64,000 bases of DNA from an uncultured Lachnospiraceae bacterium (GCA_946566685.1 CAMNXA010000003.1:89560-153559), one strand, 5' to 3'. Positions 43,600-54,584 are shown, numbered from the stretch's first letter. Numbers and translations are program-made. The notes: generated by a model not told the origin, from the sequence alone.

Positions 43600-44661
43600 A
43601 TGAAAAAACATAGAATTGTACAATGGTGTATGGCATTGTGTATGGCCTTGGGGCTGTTGATCCTTCCGGCGGCACGGATGGATGCACAGGCGGCCGAGGT
43701 GATCGCAACGGTGCGCGGAACAGTTATGAAGGGAACCACATCTCAGTTGATGTATCTGGATACTTCCAGCGGAAAGATGGAGGTGAAGATTGATGGTAGT
43801 ACGGACACCAGCGGGTGCAAGTTTTTACTGCCGGGGAAGGTGATCAGTGTCTCTCTTTCCCATGGTTCCGATGGATACCTCCATGCGGTAAAAATCAGTG
43901 CGGATGCACAGGATTCATCGGTGTCACTGGATACGTCCAGTGTATCAACGGTGACGGGTACATTGAATGAAAAGACCAAAAATGATATCCTTTGTCTGGA
44001 TACACAATATGGCCTGATGGAATTAAAATATGACAGTTCCCTGGATATGAGCGGTTGTACCATCATGGTGCTGGGACAGAGTTATACTGTGAAATGTGCG
44101 AGAGGGTCTGATGCTTATATGCATGCCATCAGTATCAGTGACGCATCCTCGTCCGGCGGCAGTACCGGCGGCAGCACGACTTCCTATGTGCCAAGCAACA
44201 GCAGTTCTTCCAGTTCCGTTACGGGTAAAGTTTCCAGTGATACAACGCCGGATATCCTGTATCTGTCTACGGATTATGGAGTCATGCAGTTTAAGATCGA
44301 CAGCGATGCGGATACCAGCAGAGGCATGGTACATACAAAGGGCAATAAGCTGACTGTGTATTTTTATCACGGGTCGGATGGATACCTCCATGCGACAGGT
44401 ATTGTGGGTGAAAAGGCAAACGCTTCGGATGTGTCAGTAGATTCCTCCAGTACATCTACGGTGTCCGGGCAGGTCATGAAAAAATCAACCGAAAATATTC
44501 TTCTTCTGGATACGCGGTATGGAGAGATGGAGTTGAAGATGGACAAAATTCAGGATGGCAATAATGGAAGAGCTCTTGTGGAAGATATGTGGGTGAATGT
44601 GACATGTGCAAGAGGTTCCGATGCCTACATGCATGCACTCAGTATCAGTACTCTCAGATAG
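43600..44661 (+). CDS. Exported protein with four 64-residue repeats
   Basis: This 353-residue protein has a Sec signal peptide (residues 1-31, cleavage after AQA). Four repeat units follow at residues about 37-100, 117-180, 207-268 and 287-350. Each has the pattern TVxGxVxxxTxxxILxLDTxYGxMExK and ends with RGSDAYMHAxSIS or HGSDGYLHA. Ser/Thr/Gly-rich linkers separate them. The repeats look like small beta-barrels, but I do not recognise a family with known function. GGAGGAGTTAAA precedes the ATG. The upstream 273 bases are very AT-rich, with a plausible TTGCTT...TATGAT promoter. There is no wall anchor, so it is probably secreted. Confidence 0.75.
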   Translation: MKKHRIVQWCMALCMALGLLILPAARMDAQAAEVIATVRGTVMKGTTSQLMYLDTSSGKMEVKIDGSTDTSGCKFLLPGKVISVSLSHGSDGYLHAVKISADAQDSSVSLDTSSVSTVTGTLNEKTKNDILCLDTQYGLMELKYDSSLDMSGCTIMVLGQSYTVKCARGSDAYMHAISISDASSSGGSTGGSTTSYVPSNSSSSSSVTGKVSSDTTPDILYLSTDYGVMQFKIDSDADTSRGMVHTKGNKLTVYFYHGSDGYLHATGIVGEKANASDVSVDSSSTSTVSGQVMKKSTENILLLDTRYGEMELKMDKIQDGNNGRALVEDMWVNVTCARGSDAYMHALSISTLR

Positions 44662-44714
44662 TGCAGCGGATAGCCTCTGTTCTGCCATTTCGATATCAAG
44701 TAAACTTTCTGTAA

Positions 44715-46187
<1,473 letters not shown>

Positions 46188-46264
46188 AAACTGGAAAAGG
46201 GCATGTGAGCGGTCAGAGACTGGCCGCTTGCGCGTCATATTCGGGAAGGAGTCATTGTGAAAAG

Positions 46265-46990
46265 ATGAAAAAAATCGGGGTACTATCAGATACACATGGG
46301 AAACTTCGACAGGAAGTCATTGATGTATTGCAGGGATGCGACAGGATACTGCATGCAGGAGATATCAACACGCCAGGGGTGCTGGAGAAATTGCAGGAGA
46401 TTGCACCGGTCAGTGCCGTGCAGGGCAACGCGGACAAAGACTGGGCCCAGACACTGCCGGTAATGCTGGATGAAGAGATTTTCGGCCTGCGGGTTTTGAT
46501 GGTACATAATAAAAAGGAACTGCCAACAGATCTGACAGGATATGATCTGGTCATTTACGGACATTCCCATAAATATGAAGAGCGCAGGGAATCGTGTTTC
46601 TTCTTGAACCCGGGAAGCTGCGGCCCGAGAAGATTTTCCCTGCCTGTGACATTGGCGGTGGTGGAAGTGGAAGATGACAGGACATTCCGGGTGGTGAAGA
46701 AGGATATTGTGAACACGGCGGGTGGTAAGAACGCAGAAACCGGAGCAGAGAAAAAGGACAACGCTACAGAGAATGCATTGGATAGGGCAGGACAAAAAAA
46801 TATTTTCACAGAGAAAACACTGGCCTTATTGCTGCGGGATGTGGATAAGGGCAGGAGTGTTGCGGAGATTGCCGGCAAATATAAAATTGAGGAAGAGACG
46901 GCGGAGCAGATTTGCAGAATGTATCTGACGCACCCGGGCATTGGGGCTGCCGGAGTGCTGGATAAGATGGCGATGCCAAGGGACAGATAA
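46265..46990 (+). CDS. YfcE-type metallophosphoesterase with a C-terminal helical extension
   Basis: The 241-residue protein has all phosphoesterase motifs: SDTHG (D9, H11), HAGDIN, GNADKDW, and GHSHKYEE near residue 100, followed by NPGSCGPRR. The core ends near residue 155, the usual family length. An extra 85 residues follow with a charged linker and a helical end (residues about 180-235, including RSVAEIAGKYKIEEETAEQICRMYL), which looks like a helix-turn-helix. The start is uncertain: AAGGAG lies 13 bases upstream. It follows enolase by 77 bases. Confidence 0.82.
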   Translation: MKKIGVLSDTHGKLRQEVIDVLQGCDRILHAGDINTPGVLEKLQEIAPVSAVQGNADKDWAQTLPVMLDEEIFGLRVLMVHNKKELPTDLTGYDLVIYGHSHKYEERRESCFFLNPGSCGPRRFSLPVTLAVVEVEDDRTFRVVKKDIVNTAGGKNAETGAEKKDNATENALDRAGQKNIFTEKTLALLLRDVDKGRSVAEIAGKYKIEEETAEQICRMYLTHPGIGAAGVLDKMAMPRDR

Positions 46991-47065
46991 TGAAAGAACG
47001 ATATCATAAGCCGATACTTTCCTTTGCTCCATTTCCGGTTCCATGTTCGATAGCTCTGATTGCCC

Positions 47066-48427
47066 CTATATTTTAATCTGTGTCCACTTGCCCTTCTTAA
47101 ACCGTGTCGAGGCAAAAAGGAAACGCGAGACCTGATCCGCCAGAACACCCAGCCAGATACCTACAATGCCGAATCCCAGCACGTAACCACCCACAACAGA
47201 ACCGATGGTGCGGATAAAGGTGACGCTGATGGTGGAGGCCACAGCGGTGTAAAAAGTATCTCCCGCACCGCGCAGACAGCCCATGTACACTACCTGGCTG
47301 ATCTGGAAGATCACTACGAAGATAATGACGCGCATGATACTCACACCAATGGCAACAATATGTTCCTCCGCAAAGAAGAGCCGCATCAGCGGTCCGGCGC
47401 CCACGAAATATACGACTGCCAGGAAGGCAGAAATGATGCCGCCGAACATCCTGCATATGCGGCCATATTCCTTGGCCAGATTTTCATCCCCAGCACCGAG
47501 ACTGCGTCCGATCAGCGCTACGGCAGCAGCCTGTAGTCCGTCTCCAAAGGAGAAGGACAGTCCCATGATATTCATTCCCACCTGATGGGCCGCCATGGCA
47601 TCGGTACCCTGTTTGGCGGCCATAATCGCCGTCAGCATAAAACCGATTCTCATAAGAAGCTGTTCAAAGAACACACTGTAGCCAACTTTGATCAGGTGTA
47701 CGAAAGCGTCTGCGGCAGGCAGAACCCGATTCTTTATAATGTAGGGGAGACTGATAAACCCCTCCGGTTTCAGGATGGAGAGGATGCTCATGATACAGGC
47801 AACCACTGTTCCCAGAACGGTTGCCAGCGCAGCGCCATGGATGCCAAGGGCCGGAAAACCCAGGTGACCATTAATCAGCAGATAGTTAAATATGATGTTT
47901 ACCGTGTTGGAGGTCACATTGGTGCGCATGGTGATCTTGGTGTTGCCAGCGCCTCTCTGGGCCGAGTTGATGCCCATCTGGATACAGTTAAAGATCATAC
48001 CGCCCATGATGATCTGAAAATAAGCCACTGCACTGTCATGGGTTTCCGTTGTGGAACCGCACATGTGTATGATGGGGCCAGCCAGAAGCACAAAAAGGAT
48101 ACTCAAAAGAATTGCCGCCGCAATGATAAAGACGATGGCAGTGCTGAGGATCCGATTGGCCTCATCTGGTTTTTCTTCGCCCCGTCTTCTGGCCACCAGT
48201 GCCGAGATCGCTACGTTCAGGGCAAAGAACAACGCCAGACCAATGAACTTGGGCTGCGTGGTGAGTCCCACGGCGGCTACGGCATAGGAGCCGAGGGAAC
48301 TGACCATCAGCGAGTCCACCAGTCCGGCGAAAGCCACGAAAAAAGATTCCACAATGGATGGCCATGCCATGTTGAAAGTGACGAGAATATTTTCTTTGCT
48401 GTGTTTAGCCAGAAAGGATATCTGCAT
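47066..48427 (-). CDS. MATE-family multidrug efflux transporter
   Basis: The 453-residue membrane protein has about twelve hydrophobic segments in two similar halves and shows the MATE patterns seen near the N-terminus (MAWPSIVESFFVAFAGLVDSLMVSSLG) and AHQVGMNIMGLSFSFGDGLQ in the second half. It exports cationic compounds by ion antiport. Only a weak GAGAGA precedes the start on the minus strand; it is 17 bases downstream of the phosphoribosyltransferase-like gene and probably co-translated. Confidence 0.9.
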   Translation of the reverse strand: MQISFLAKHSKENILVTFNMAWPSIVESFFVAFAGLVDSLMVSSLGSYAVAAVGLTTQPKFIGLALFFALNVAISALVARRRGEEKPDEANRILSTAIVFIIAAAILLSILFVLLAGPIIHMCGSTTETHDSAVAYFQIIMGGMIFNCIQMGINSAQRGAGNTKITMRTNVTSNTVNIIFNYLLINGHLGFPALGIHGAALATVLGTVVACIMSILSILKPEGFISLPYIIKNRVLPAADAFVHLIKVGYSVFFEQLLMRIGFMLTAIMAAKQGTDAMAAHQVGMNIMGLSFSFGDGLQAAAVALIGRSLGAGDENLAKEYGRICRMFGGIISAFLAVVYFVGAGPLMRLFFAEEHIVAIGVSIMRVIIFVVIFQISQVVYMGCLRGAGDTFYTAVASTISVTFIRTIGSVVGGYVLGFGIVGIWLGVLADQVSRFLFASTRFKKGKWTQIKI

Positions 48428-48444
48428 TTTATATCAATCTCTCA

Positions 48445-49092
48445 TTATACTTGGTGTATCGCTGAATAGCCATATGCATTAGCGAAAGCGTCAATGGGCT
48501 GTTTTTCCTTGCACAGGGCACATTCCTCTGAACTGTAAGTTTTGTATTCCGGGATGTCGGAGGTGTTGAACAATGCGTTGATCGGAATGCCCATCACACT
48601 GTTAGCCGCGCTGAAGATTGCGCTTACGCCGCTGATGGTCGCGCCATAGTAAGTCAGAGTCTGTACTGCTTTGGTGACAGTACGGCCCGTAGTGGCACTT
48701 GCCAAGAGGAGCAGCACATTTTTATCCTTGATCATGGGCAGATAATTATCACGGAATAGCATCTGTCCGGCAGTGGAATATTCCGGGGTAACAATATAGA
48801 TTGTCTGGTGTGCATTTCGGGAATATACGCCAGCCCTTGTCAATTCTTCTGCTAAAAATGCGCCGATGATCTCACAGCCATCGATACAGACGATTGTATC
48901 CACAACGGTGGACAGCATAATCTGCCTGCTCAGTTCTTTGGCGGCTGTGGATGCCTCGCTCAGTCTGGTCTTCATAGTTGTCATATCCAAATAGTGATTG
49001 ATATGGGAGTTGGGGGTTACGAAATGTCCGTGGATTGCCTTCAACTCGATGTTGGGGTGGCTTTTGGAGTGAATCTTAATAAGTTCCTTCAT
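48445..49092 (-). CDS. Phosphoribosyltransferase-like protein
   Basis: This 215-residue protein has a type I phosphoribosyltransferase core: hydrophobic strand then the PRPP-loop-like VLLLLASATTGRTVTKAV (usually two acidic residues precede the loop; here they are Ala-Ser). It also has VDTIVCIDGCEIIGAFLAEEL. The C-terminus holds a CALC pair that may bind metal. The missing acidic pair suggests altered or lost catalysis, for instance a regulatory role like PyrR or PurR-like proteins. AGGAGG lies seven bases upstream of 49092. It is in an operon with the MATE exporter. Confidence 0.7.
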   Translation of the reverse strand: MKELIKIHSKSHPNIELKAIHGHFVTPNSHINHYLDMTTMKTRLSEASTAAKELSRQIMLSTVVDTIVCIDGCEIIGAFLAEELTRAGVYSRNAHQTIYIVTPEYSTAGQMLFRDNYLPMIKDKNVLLLLASATTGRTVTKAVQTLTYYGATISGVSAIFSAANSVMGIPINALFNTSDIPEYKTYSSEECALCKEKQPIDAFANAYGYSAIHQV

Positions 49093-49325
49093 GTGCATAC
49101 CTCCTATCATGATAAATTATTTGGGTCATAATATTTCCCTGAGGAATTATCATGCTGTTGTAAATATTATACAGCCTGGACATGCGTAAATCAATCTCGG
49201 CTTGGTAAAATATCCTGTACATTTTGCAGGAGAGATGATAAGCTGTAGGAAAAATGGCAGGTATCCTGAAATAGCAGGTACGGGGAAGTGTTAGAATAGG
49301 ATGTTTTGCCGGAATGAGGAGTGCA

Positions 49326-50870
49326 ATGCAGATTATTAAAAGTAACAAGGCACAGTTTGAATATGATATCCATGCATTGGTAAAGGCTTTTTATCCGGAA
49401 TGGGAATTGAAAGTGCTGACACCCGATTCCGTGATCAAAGATAGAAAGATACTGGAAATTCAGCCAGTGATGGAGCTTTTATTTGAAGATGCGGAAGTAG
49501 TGTTTTATGTGCAGAATGGTTTACATAATTTTGCAAAAGATAATAACCAGCAGGAAGAGAAAAAGGATGCTATAGATATAACAGATAGGGAGGAAAAGCA
49601 CGATAAGGAAAAGGAGGGATACCATGTATACTTCTGGAGGTATACAGATCAAGTAGAACCCAGGGCTTATAAAAATGCCTTCAAGCGTTTTCTCTATACA
49701 TCCCTTCGGGAAGAGACAGGAATTTCTTTGCCCTGGGGAAATCTGACGGGAATTCGTCCTACCAAGATTGCAATGACCATGCTGGAGCAGGGCGGAAGCG
49801 AGGCGGAGATAGCAGAGTATTTGAAGAAAGAACATTTCGTCAGCGAGGAAAAGACAGCACTGGGTATCGAGATTGCCAGGAGGGAGCGGGACATCTTGAG
49901 CAGCCTTCATTATGAGGATGGGTACAGTCTCTATATTGGGATACCTTTTTGTCCAACAACCTGCCTGTATTGTTCTTTTACTTCTTATCCGATCAGCCTG
50001 TGGCGGGAACGGGTGGATGAATATCTGACGGCGTTGGAGATGGAGATTGATGCAGTGGCGGCTCTGTACCGGGACAAAATATTGGATACGGTCTATATCG
50101 GCGGCGGTACACCGAGTTCACTGTCGGCGGTACAGCTTAAGAGATTGCTGACTAAACTGAGAAACACCTTTGCTTTCGGGTCGGTACAGGAATTTACCGT
50201 GGAAGCAGGGCGCGCAGACAGTATCACAGAAGAGAAACTGCGGGTACTTTATGAACATGGTGTCACCAGAATTTCCGTGAATCCGCAGACCATGAAGCAG
50301 GAGACTTTACGGCTGATCGGCAGACAGCATACGGTGGAGCAGGTAGTGGAGGCTTTCGGACTGGCGCGCAGGGCAGGGTTTGACAATATCAACATGGATA
50401 TTATTCTGGGTCTTCCCGGAGAGACTGCGGCGGATGTAGCACATACCATAGCGGCTGTCAAAGAATTATCTCCGGATGCCTTAACAGTACATTCCCTGGC
50501 GGTAAAGCGGGCTTCAAAGCTGCATCAGTGGATTGAAGAAAATGGTGGGACGGCTTACAATAACACAGAAGAAACCATGAGGATCGCAGCAGAAGGCGCG
50601 GCGGATATGGGAATGGTTCCCTATTATCTTTACCGACAGAAGAATATGTCAGGTAATTTTGAAAACGTGGGATACTCTAAAGAAAATAAATATGGGATTT
50701 ACAATATATTGATCATGGAGGAGATGCAGACCATTGTGGCCCTTGGCGCCGGGTCGATCACCAAGCGGGTGTTTTCGGACGGACGGATTGAACGCTGTGA
50801 AAATGCCAAAGATTTGGAGACTTATATGGGGAATATTGAGGAGATGATTGAGAGGAAGAAGAGGCTTTTA
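49326..50870 (+). CDS. hemZ: HemZ-type radical SAM coproporphyrinogen III dehydrogenase
   Basis: The 515-residue enzyme has the radical SAM cluster motif C209-x3-C213-x2-C216 (FCPTTCLYCSF), then GGGTPSSL and SVNPQTMKQETLRLIGR, all as in HemN/HemZ. It oxidatively decarboxylates coproporphyrinogen without oxygen, or serves as a heme-handling relative. An N-terminal domain of about 200 residues precedes the core, as in HemZ. ATG 49326 follows AGGAG; ATG 49314 is also in frame. The stop lies at 50871-50873. No other haem genes are visible nearby. Confidence 0.87.
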
Positions 50871-50883
50871 TAAAGATAGTGAT

Positions 50884-50921
50884 AAGGCGTATGGGACAGA
50901 GTGGTTTCATACGTCTTTTTT
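50884..50921 (+). terminator. Terminator after hemZ
   Basis: AAGGCGTATGG at 50884-50894 pairs with TCATACGTCTT at 50907-50917 (one G-T pair), followed by T6 to 50921. Confidence 0.75.
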
Positions 50922-50962
50922 GTTATAAAAAGGATCAATGTCTATCATGGGAAAGAAAGTAC

Positions 50963-51202
50963 TTGCTTTTTTAGTTGAATCATACTATAGTAAACTTACA
51001 TTTCATATCGTATCACTTTTCACAAAGATATGATATCTGGCTTCCGGGGCATCCGGGAGATGAAGGGGCAGTTCGCCCCAGTGTTACCAACTTTTAACCG
51101 ACAGAAAAGGCAAGACAGTGTGAAGGGCGGTCTCTTTGTTTTTCTTTCCTTTTCTGTGTCTAACATGATGTGCCGGGCACATCGTTCAGAAAAGGAGGCA
51201 TT
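50963..51202 (+). promoter_or_regulatory. Promoter and structured leader of the Rpn-like gene
   Basis: TTGCTT (50963-50968) and TATAGT (50986-50991) are 17 bases apart. The leader of about 200 bases has a GGGGC/GCCCC hairpin near 51065-51079, a longer-range ACAGAAAAGG/CCTTTTCTGT pairing, and a perfect GATGTGCC-G-GGCACATC hairpin (51167-51183) ending 9 bases before AAGGAGG. This region of 329 bases has no gene. Confidence 0.55.
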
Positions 51203-52471
51203 ATGGCCAAAGAAAAGCAGGTTGTCATTAACAATCCCCATCTTCATGACAGTGGGGGCAAATTAATCTTCGGGGATAATATCCTCTGTTCCCAATTCCT
51301 CAGAGATTATGCAGATTTGGAAATTCTTCGGAATATCTGTCCGGAGGATATCGAGGATGTGTCGGAACGATACGTATTATTGTATAGTTCTCAAAGGGAC
51401 AGTGATACTGTTAAAAAAGTAAATATCTCCAAATATCTTTCTGCTGAGGAAGACGAAAATCCACTCGAATTGCCACTCTATATTGTTTCTCTGGTTGAAC
51501 ATAAGACAAAAGTGGAGTACAATGTATGTATGCAGATATTCCGGTATATGTTCTGCATTTGGGAAGACTATGAAAGGGAGATGGAAAAAGCCCATCCCGG
51601 GATCAGTGCCAGGAAGGATTTCAGATATCCGCCAATCCTTCCCATCGTGTACTATGAGGGAACAGATAGATGGACGGCCCCGATGGATCTGGCAGACCGG
51701 ATACTCTGCAAAGAATTGTTGGGTGAGTATCTTCCGCGCCTTACCTATCAGGTAGTAAGACTGCACGATTACAGTAACGAGGAGCTCCTGTCAAAAGGGG
51801 ACGAGATATCCCTTGCCATGCTTGTCAATAAGATTAGATGCCCGGAGGATGTGGAGATTTTCACACAGCTTCCCAAAGATAAAATGGACAAGATCTTGCA
51901 GGATACTCCCGCCTATTTATTGGAGGTCATGGCCAAACTGGCACGTGCGTTGTTTTACAATATGGATATACCGGAGGATAAGACAGAGGAAGCGGTAGCA
52001 AAGATAAAGGAGCGCAGGATGGGAAAATTATTTGAAGGGATAACATTTGACTATCAGGCAGAGATGAGGAAGATGAGGGAAGCGACAGAGGCGGCGCAGC
52101 GGGACATAGAGGCGGCACAGCGGAGATCGGAAGCGGCACAGCGGGACATAGAGGCGGCACAGCGGAAATCGGAAGCGGCACAGCGGGAAATTGAGGCAGC
52201 AAACAAGAAGATAGAACTGGCTGAAAAGATGGAGGCGGAGGCAGCGAAAAAGAATGCAGAGGCAGAAAAAAAGAATGCAGAGGCAGAGAAAAAGAATGCG
52301 GAGGCACAAAAAGTAAGAGAGGAAGCCAGCCAGAAGGTTAAAATCTCAAACCATATAGCAAGAATGGCGTTTGGCCACCATACAGCCAGTGAAATAAAAA
52401 ATTCTTTGATACAGGAACTTGGTTTGACGCAGGAAGAGGCAGAAGAGGAATATCGGAGAGTTGTTGAATAA
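51203..52471 (+). CDS. Rpn/PD-(D/E)XK nuclease-family protein with heptad repeats
   Basis: The 422-residue protein resembles the Rpn (transposase_31/PDDEXK_2) nuclease family: the nuclease core includes GDNILCSQFLRDYADLEIL and LYIVSLVEHKTKVEYNVCMQIFRYM, the region with the catalytic Glu-x-Lys-like residues. Heptads follow: six EAAQRDI-type units (residues about 296-337) and three KKNAEAE units (about 349-369), predicting a coiled coil. The C-terminus ends in a helical domain (TASEIKNSLIQELGLTQEEAE). AAGGAGGCATT precedes ATG 51203. These proteins act as DNA nucleases promoting recombination or defence and are often overcalled as transposases. Confidence 0.82.
   Translation: MAKEKQVVINNPHLHDSGGKLIFGDNILCSQFLRDYADLEILRNICPEDIEDVSERYVLLYSSQRDSDTVKKVNISKYLSAEEDENPLELPLYIVSLVEHKTKVEYNVCMQIFRYMFCIWEDYEREMEKAHPGISARKDFRYPPILPIVYYEGTDRWTAPMDLADRILCKELLGEYLPRLTYQVVRLHDYSNEELLSKGDEISLAMLVNKIRCPEDVEIFTQLPKDKMDKILQDTPAYLLEVMAKLARALFYNMDIPEDKTEEAVAKIKERRMGKLFEGITFDYQAEMRKMREATEAAQRDIEAAQRRSEAAQRDIEAAQRKSEAAQREIEAANKKIELAEKMEAEAAKKNAEAEKKNAEAEKKNAEAQKVREEASQKVKISNHIARMAFGHHTASEIKNSLIQELGLTQEEAEEEYRRVVE
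52088..52309 (+). repeat. Two blocks of 21-bp coding repeats in the Rpn-like gene
   Basis: Six 21-base units encode EAAQRDI-like heptads (52088-52213), and three nearly identical 21-base units encode KKNAEAE (52247-52309). Both keep frame and a coiled-coil period, so the copy number could vary between strains without breaking the gene. Confidence 0.85.
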
Positions 52472-52510
52472 CTGGTTCTGGTCAGGGCATCAAAGTTATG
52501 AGAGGGTCTT

Positions 52511-53200
52511 ATGAAGATTACAATCATTCACGGGCAGAGCCATCAGGGTTCTACCTGTCATCTAGCCAGGATGCTGGCAGAAAAACTAAATGGCGAAGTG
52601 ACGGAATTTTTCCTGCCGCGGGATTTTGGAGAAGATTGTGTGGGCTGTACTACCTGCTTTGAAGTGACAGAGGCAAAATGTCCGCATTATACAAAACTAT
52701 CACCCATTACACAGGCCATGGACGAGGCTGATGTGATCATTATGGCGAGTCCTGTTTATGTATATCATGTGACCGGGGCCATGAAAACATTTCTGGATCA
52801 CTATGGCTGGCGTTGGATGGTACACCGTCCTGAGGAAAAGATGTTTTCCAAGCAGGCCGTCTGTATTTCCACGGCTGCCGGTGCAGGCATGAAAAGTGCC
52901 AACAAGGATATGGCTGACAGTACATTTTTCTGGGGTGTGGGTAAAACCTATCGTTATGGAATTGCAGTGATGGCGGTTTCCTGGGATGCCGTCAGTGATA
53001 AGAAGAAGCAACGGATAGAAAAGAATATGGAACGGTTGGCACAAAAGATTCAAAACAGGAAAGGTCATGTGAGACCATCTATCAAAACAAAGCTCTTTTT
53101 TCATGTTATGCGCCAGATGCAGATACGCGGCTGGAATGAGACGGATGCAGTCTATTGGCGGGAGAAAGGTTGGACAGGAAAGAATCGGCCATGGAGATGA
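52511..53200 (+). CDS. NAD(P)H-dependent FMN oxidoreductase with a CxxC pair
   Basis: This 229-residue flavodoxin-fold protein begins KITIIHGQSHQGSTCHLARML, the flavin phosphate-binding loop of the NADPH-dependent FMN reductase family. The DCVGCTTCF motif near residues 43-51 occurs in family members that may use an iron-sulfur or thiol site. The region MASPVYVYHVTGAMKTFLDHYGW matches the second flavin contact. GAGAGGGTCTT precedes ATG 52511. Role unknown; possibly flavin-based electron transfer. Confidence 0.82.
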   Translation: MKITIIHGQSHQGSTCHLARMLAEKLNGEVTEFFLPRDFGEDCVGCTTCFEVTEAKCPHYTKLSPITQAMDEADVIIMASPVYVYHVTGAMKTFLDHYGWRWMVHRPEEKMFSKQAVCISTAAGAGMKSANKDMADSTFFWGVGKTYRYGIAVMAVSWDAVSDKKKQRIEKNMERLAQKIQNRKGHVRPSIKTKLFFHVMRQMQIRGWNETDAVYWREKGWTGKNRPWR

Positions 53201-53228
53201 CGGCAGAATCATTGATGCGCTTTCAGGC

Positions 53229-53257
53229 TTGAAAAACGCTCCAAAAGAGAGTAAAAT
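53229..53257 (+). promoter_or_regulatory. Promoter of the hisS-aspS operon
   Basis: TTGAAA at 53229-53234 and TAAAAT at 53252-53257 are 17 bases apart, about 45 bases before hisS. The gap to hisS is too short for a T-box riboswitch. Confidence 0.6.
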
Positions 53258-53303
53258 CTAACAAGTATACTTATCGATAGGAAAAGAATAACAGGGAGGC
53301 ATT

Positions 53304-54584
53304 ATGGCACTGAATAAGAAACCGGTCACCGGCATGAAAGATATCCTGCCGGAAGAAATGGCAATCCGAGATTACGTTATCGGCGTGATCAAGGAGACCT
53401 ATGGGAGTTTTGGATTTACTTCAATCGAGACACCTTGTGTGGAAAATATTGCGAATTTAAACTGTAAGGCGGGCGGTGAGAACGAGAAGCTGATTTTTAA
53501 GATTTTAAAAAGAGGTGAGAAACTCCGTCTGGCAGAGGCCAAGAGTGAGGAGGATCTGGTGGATGGCGGCCTGCGTTATGATCTGACAGTCCCGCTGGTG
53601 CGATATTATGCCAATCATGCCAATGAACTTCCGGCTCCCTTTAAGGCATTGCAGATGGGCAATGTATGGCGGGCGGACAGGCCTCAGAGAGGGCGTTATC
53701 GTCAGTTCATGCAGTGTGATATCGACATTCTGGGAGAGGCCGGGAATCTGGCGGAGATTGAGTTGATTCTGGCAACCACTACGACTCTGGGAAAGTTAGG
53801 ATTCCATAATTTCCAGATTCGAATTAATGACAGGCAGATTTTAAAGGCTATGGCGGCATACAGCGGTTTTGGCGAGGATGACTACGACCAGATTTTTATC
53901 ATTCTGGATAAGATAGATAAGATTGGCGCAGAGGGTGTGGAGGCCGAGTTATTAGAGGCCGGTTATGCCAAAGAATCCGTGAGCAAATATATGGCGCTTT
54001 TTAAGGGCGTGGAGACGGCAAAGACACCGGTGGCTTATCTGACAGAGGCTGTGGCCGATTTCCTGCCAGAGGGTGTCAGGGAGAGTTTTCAGGAGATCAT
54101 CGACAGCGTGGAAGCGGTCAAGGGAGATTTCTTTGAACTGGTGTTTGATCCCACACTGGTGCGAGGCATGTCCTATTATACAGGCACGATCTTTGAGGTG
54201 GCGATGCCGGAGTTTGGCGGCAGCTGCGGCGGCGGCGGAAGATATGACAAGATGGTGGGCAAGTTTACCGGAAACGATGTGCCGGCCTGCGGTTTTTCCA
54301 TTGGCTTTGAGCGTATCATCCTGTTACTTTTGGAGAGTGGTTTTAAGGTGCCGAAAGCAGGGCGCAAGGTGGCTTATCTGATGGAAAAGGGACTGCCTGC
54401 GGATAAGCTGCGAGATGTGATGAAAAGGGCACAGGAGGCCCGTGCGCAAGGAGACCAGGTATTGGTGGCACGCATGAACAAAAATAAGAAGTTCCAGAAG
54501 GAGCAGCTTACGGCTCAGGGGTATGAGGACTTTGAGGAGTTTTATAAGGAAGCTTTCAGGGAGAAAGCAGGAAGCATTGGATAA
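53304..54584 (+). CDS. hisS: Histidyl-tRNA synthetase
   Basis: The 426-residue class II synthetase charges tRNA(His). Visible are KPVTGMKDILPEE at the start, motif 2 WRADRPQRGRYRQFMQCDID, histidine-specific LVRGMSYYTGTIFE, glycine-rich GGSCGGGGRYD, and motif 3 GFSIGFERII. A C-terminal anticodon-binding domain (residues about 330-425) follows. GGGAGGCATT precedes the ATG. It lies 68 bases before aspS, and both probably share one transcript, as is common in Firmicutes. Confidence 0.95.
   Translation: MALNKKPVTGMKDILPEEMAIRDYVIGVIKETYGSFGFTSIETPCVENIANLNCKAGGENEKLIFKILKRGEKLRLAEAKSEEDLVDGGLRYDLTVPLVRYYANHANELPAPFKALQMGNVWRADRPQRGRYRQFMQCDIDILGEAGNLAEIELILATTTTLGKLGFHNFQIRINDRQILKAMAAYSGFGEDDYDQIFIILDKIDKIGAEGVEAELLEAGYAKESVSKYMALFKGVETAKTPVAYLTEAVADFLPEGVRESFQEIIDSVEAVKGDFFELVFDPTLVRGMSYYTGTIFEVAMPEFGGSCGGGGRYDKMVGKFTGNDVPACGFSIGFERIILLLLESGFKVPKAGRKVAYLMEKGLPADKLRDVMKRAQEARAQGDQVLVARMNKNKKFQKEQLTAQGYEDFEEFYKEAFREKAGSIG

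Noticed and set aside
51203..52471. Transposase or insertion sequence
   Set aside because: Rpn-family proteins are often labelled transposase, but no terminal inverted repeats or target duplications flank this gene, and the core is a PD-(D/E)XK nuclease type.
53201..53303. T-box riboswitch before hisS
   Set aside because: The gap is only about 100 bases with a promoter inside it, too short for a T-box, and I see no specifier stem or T-box sequence.
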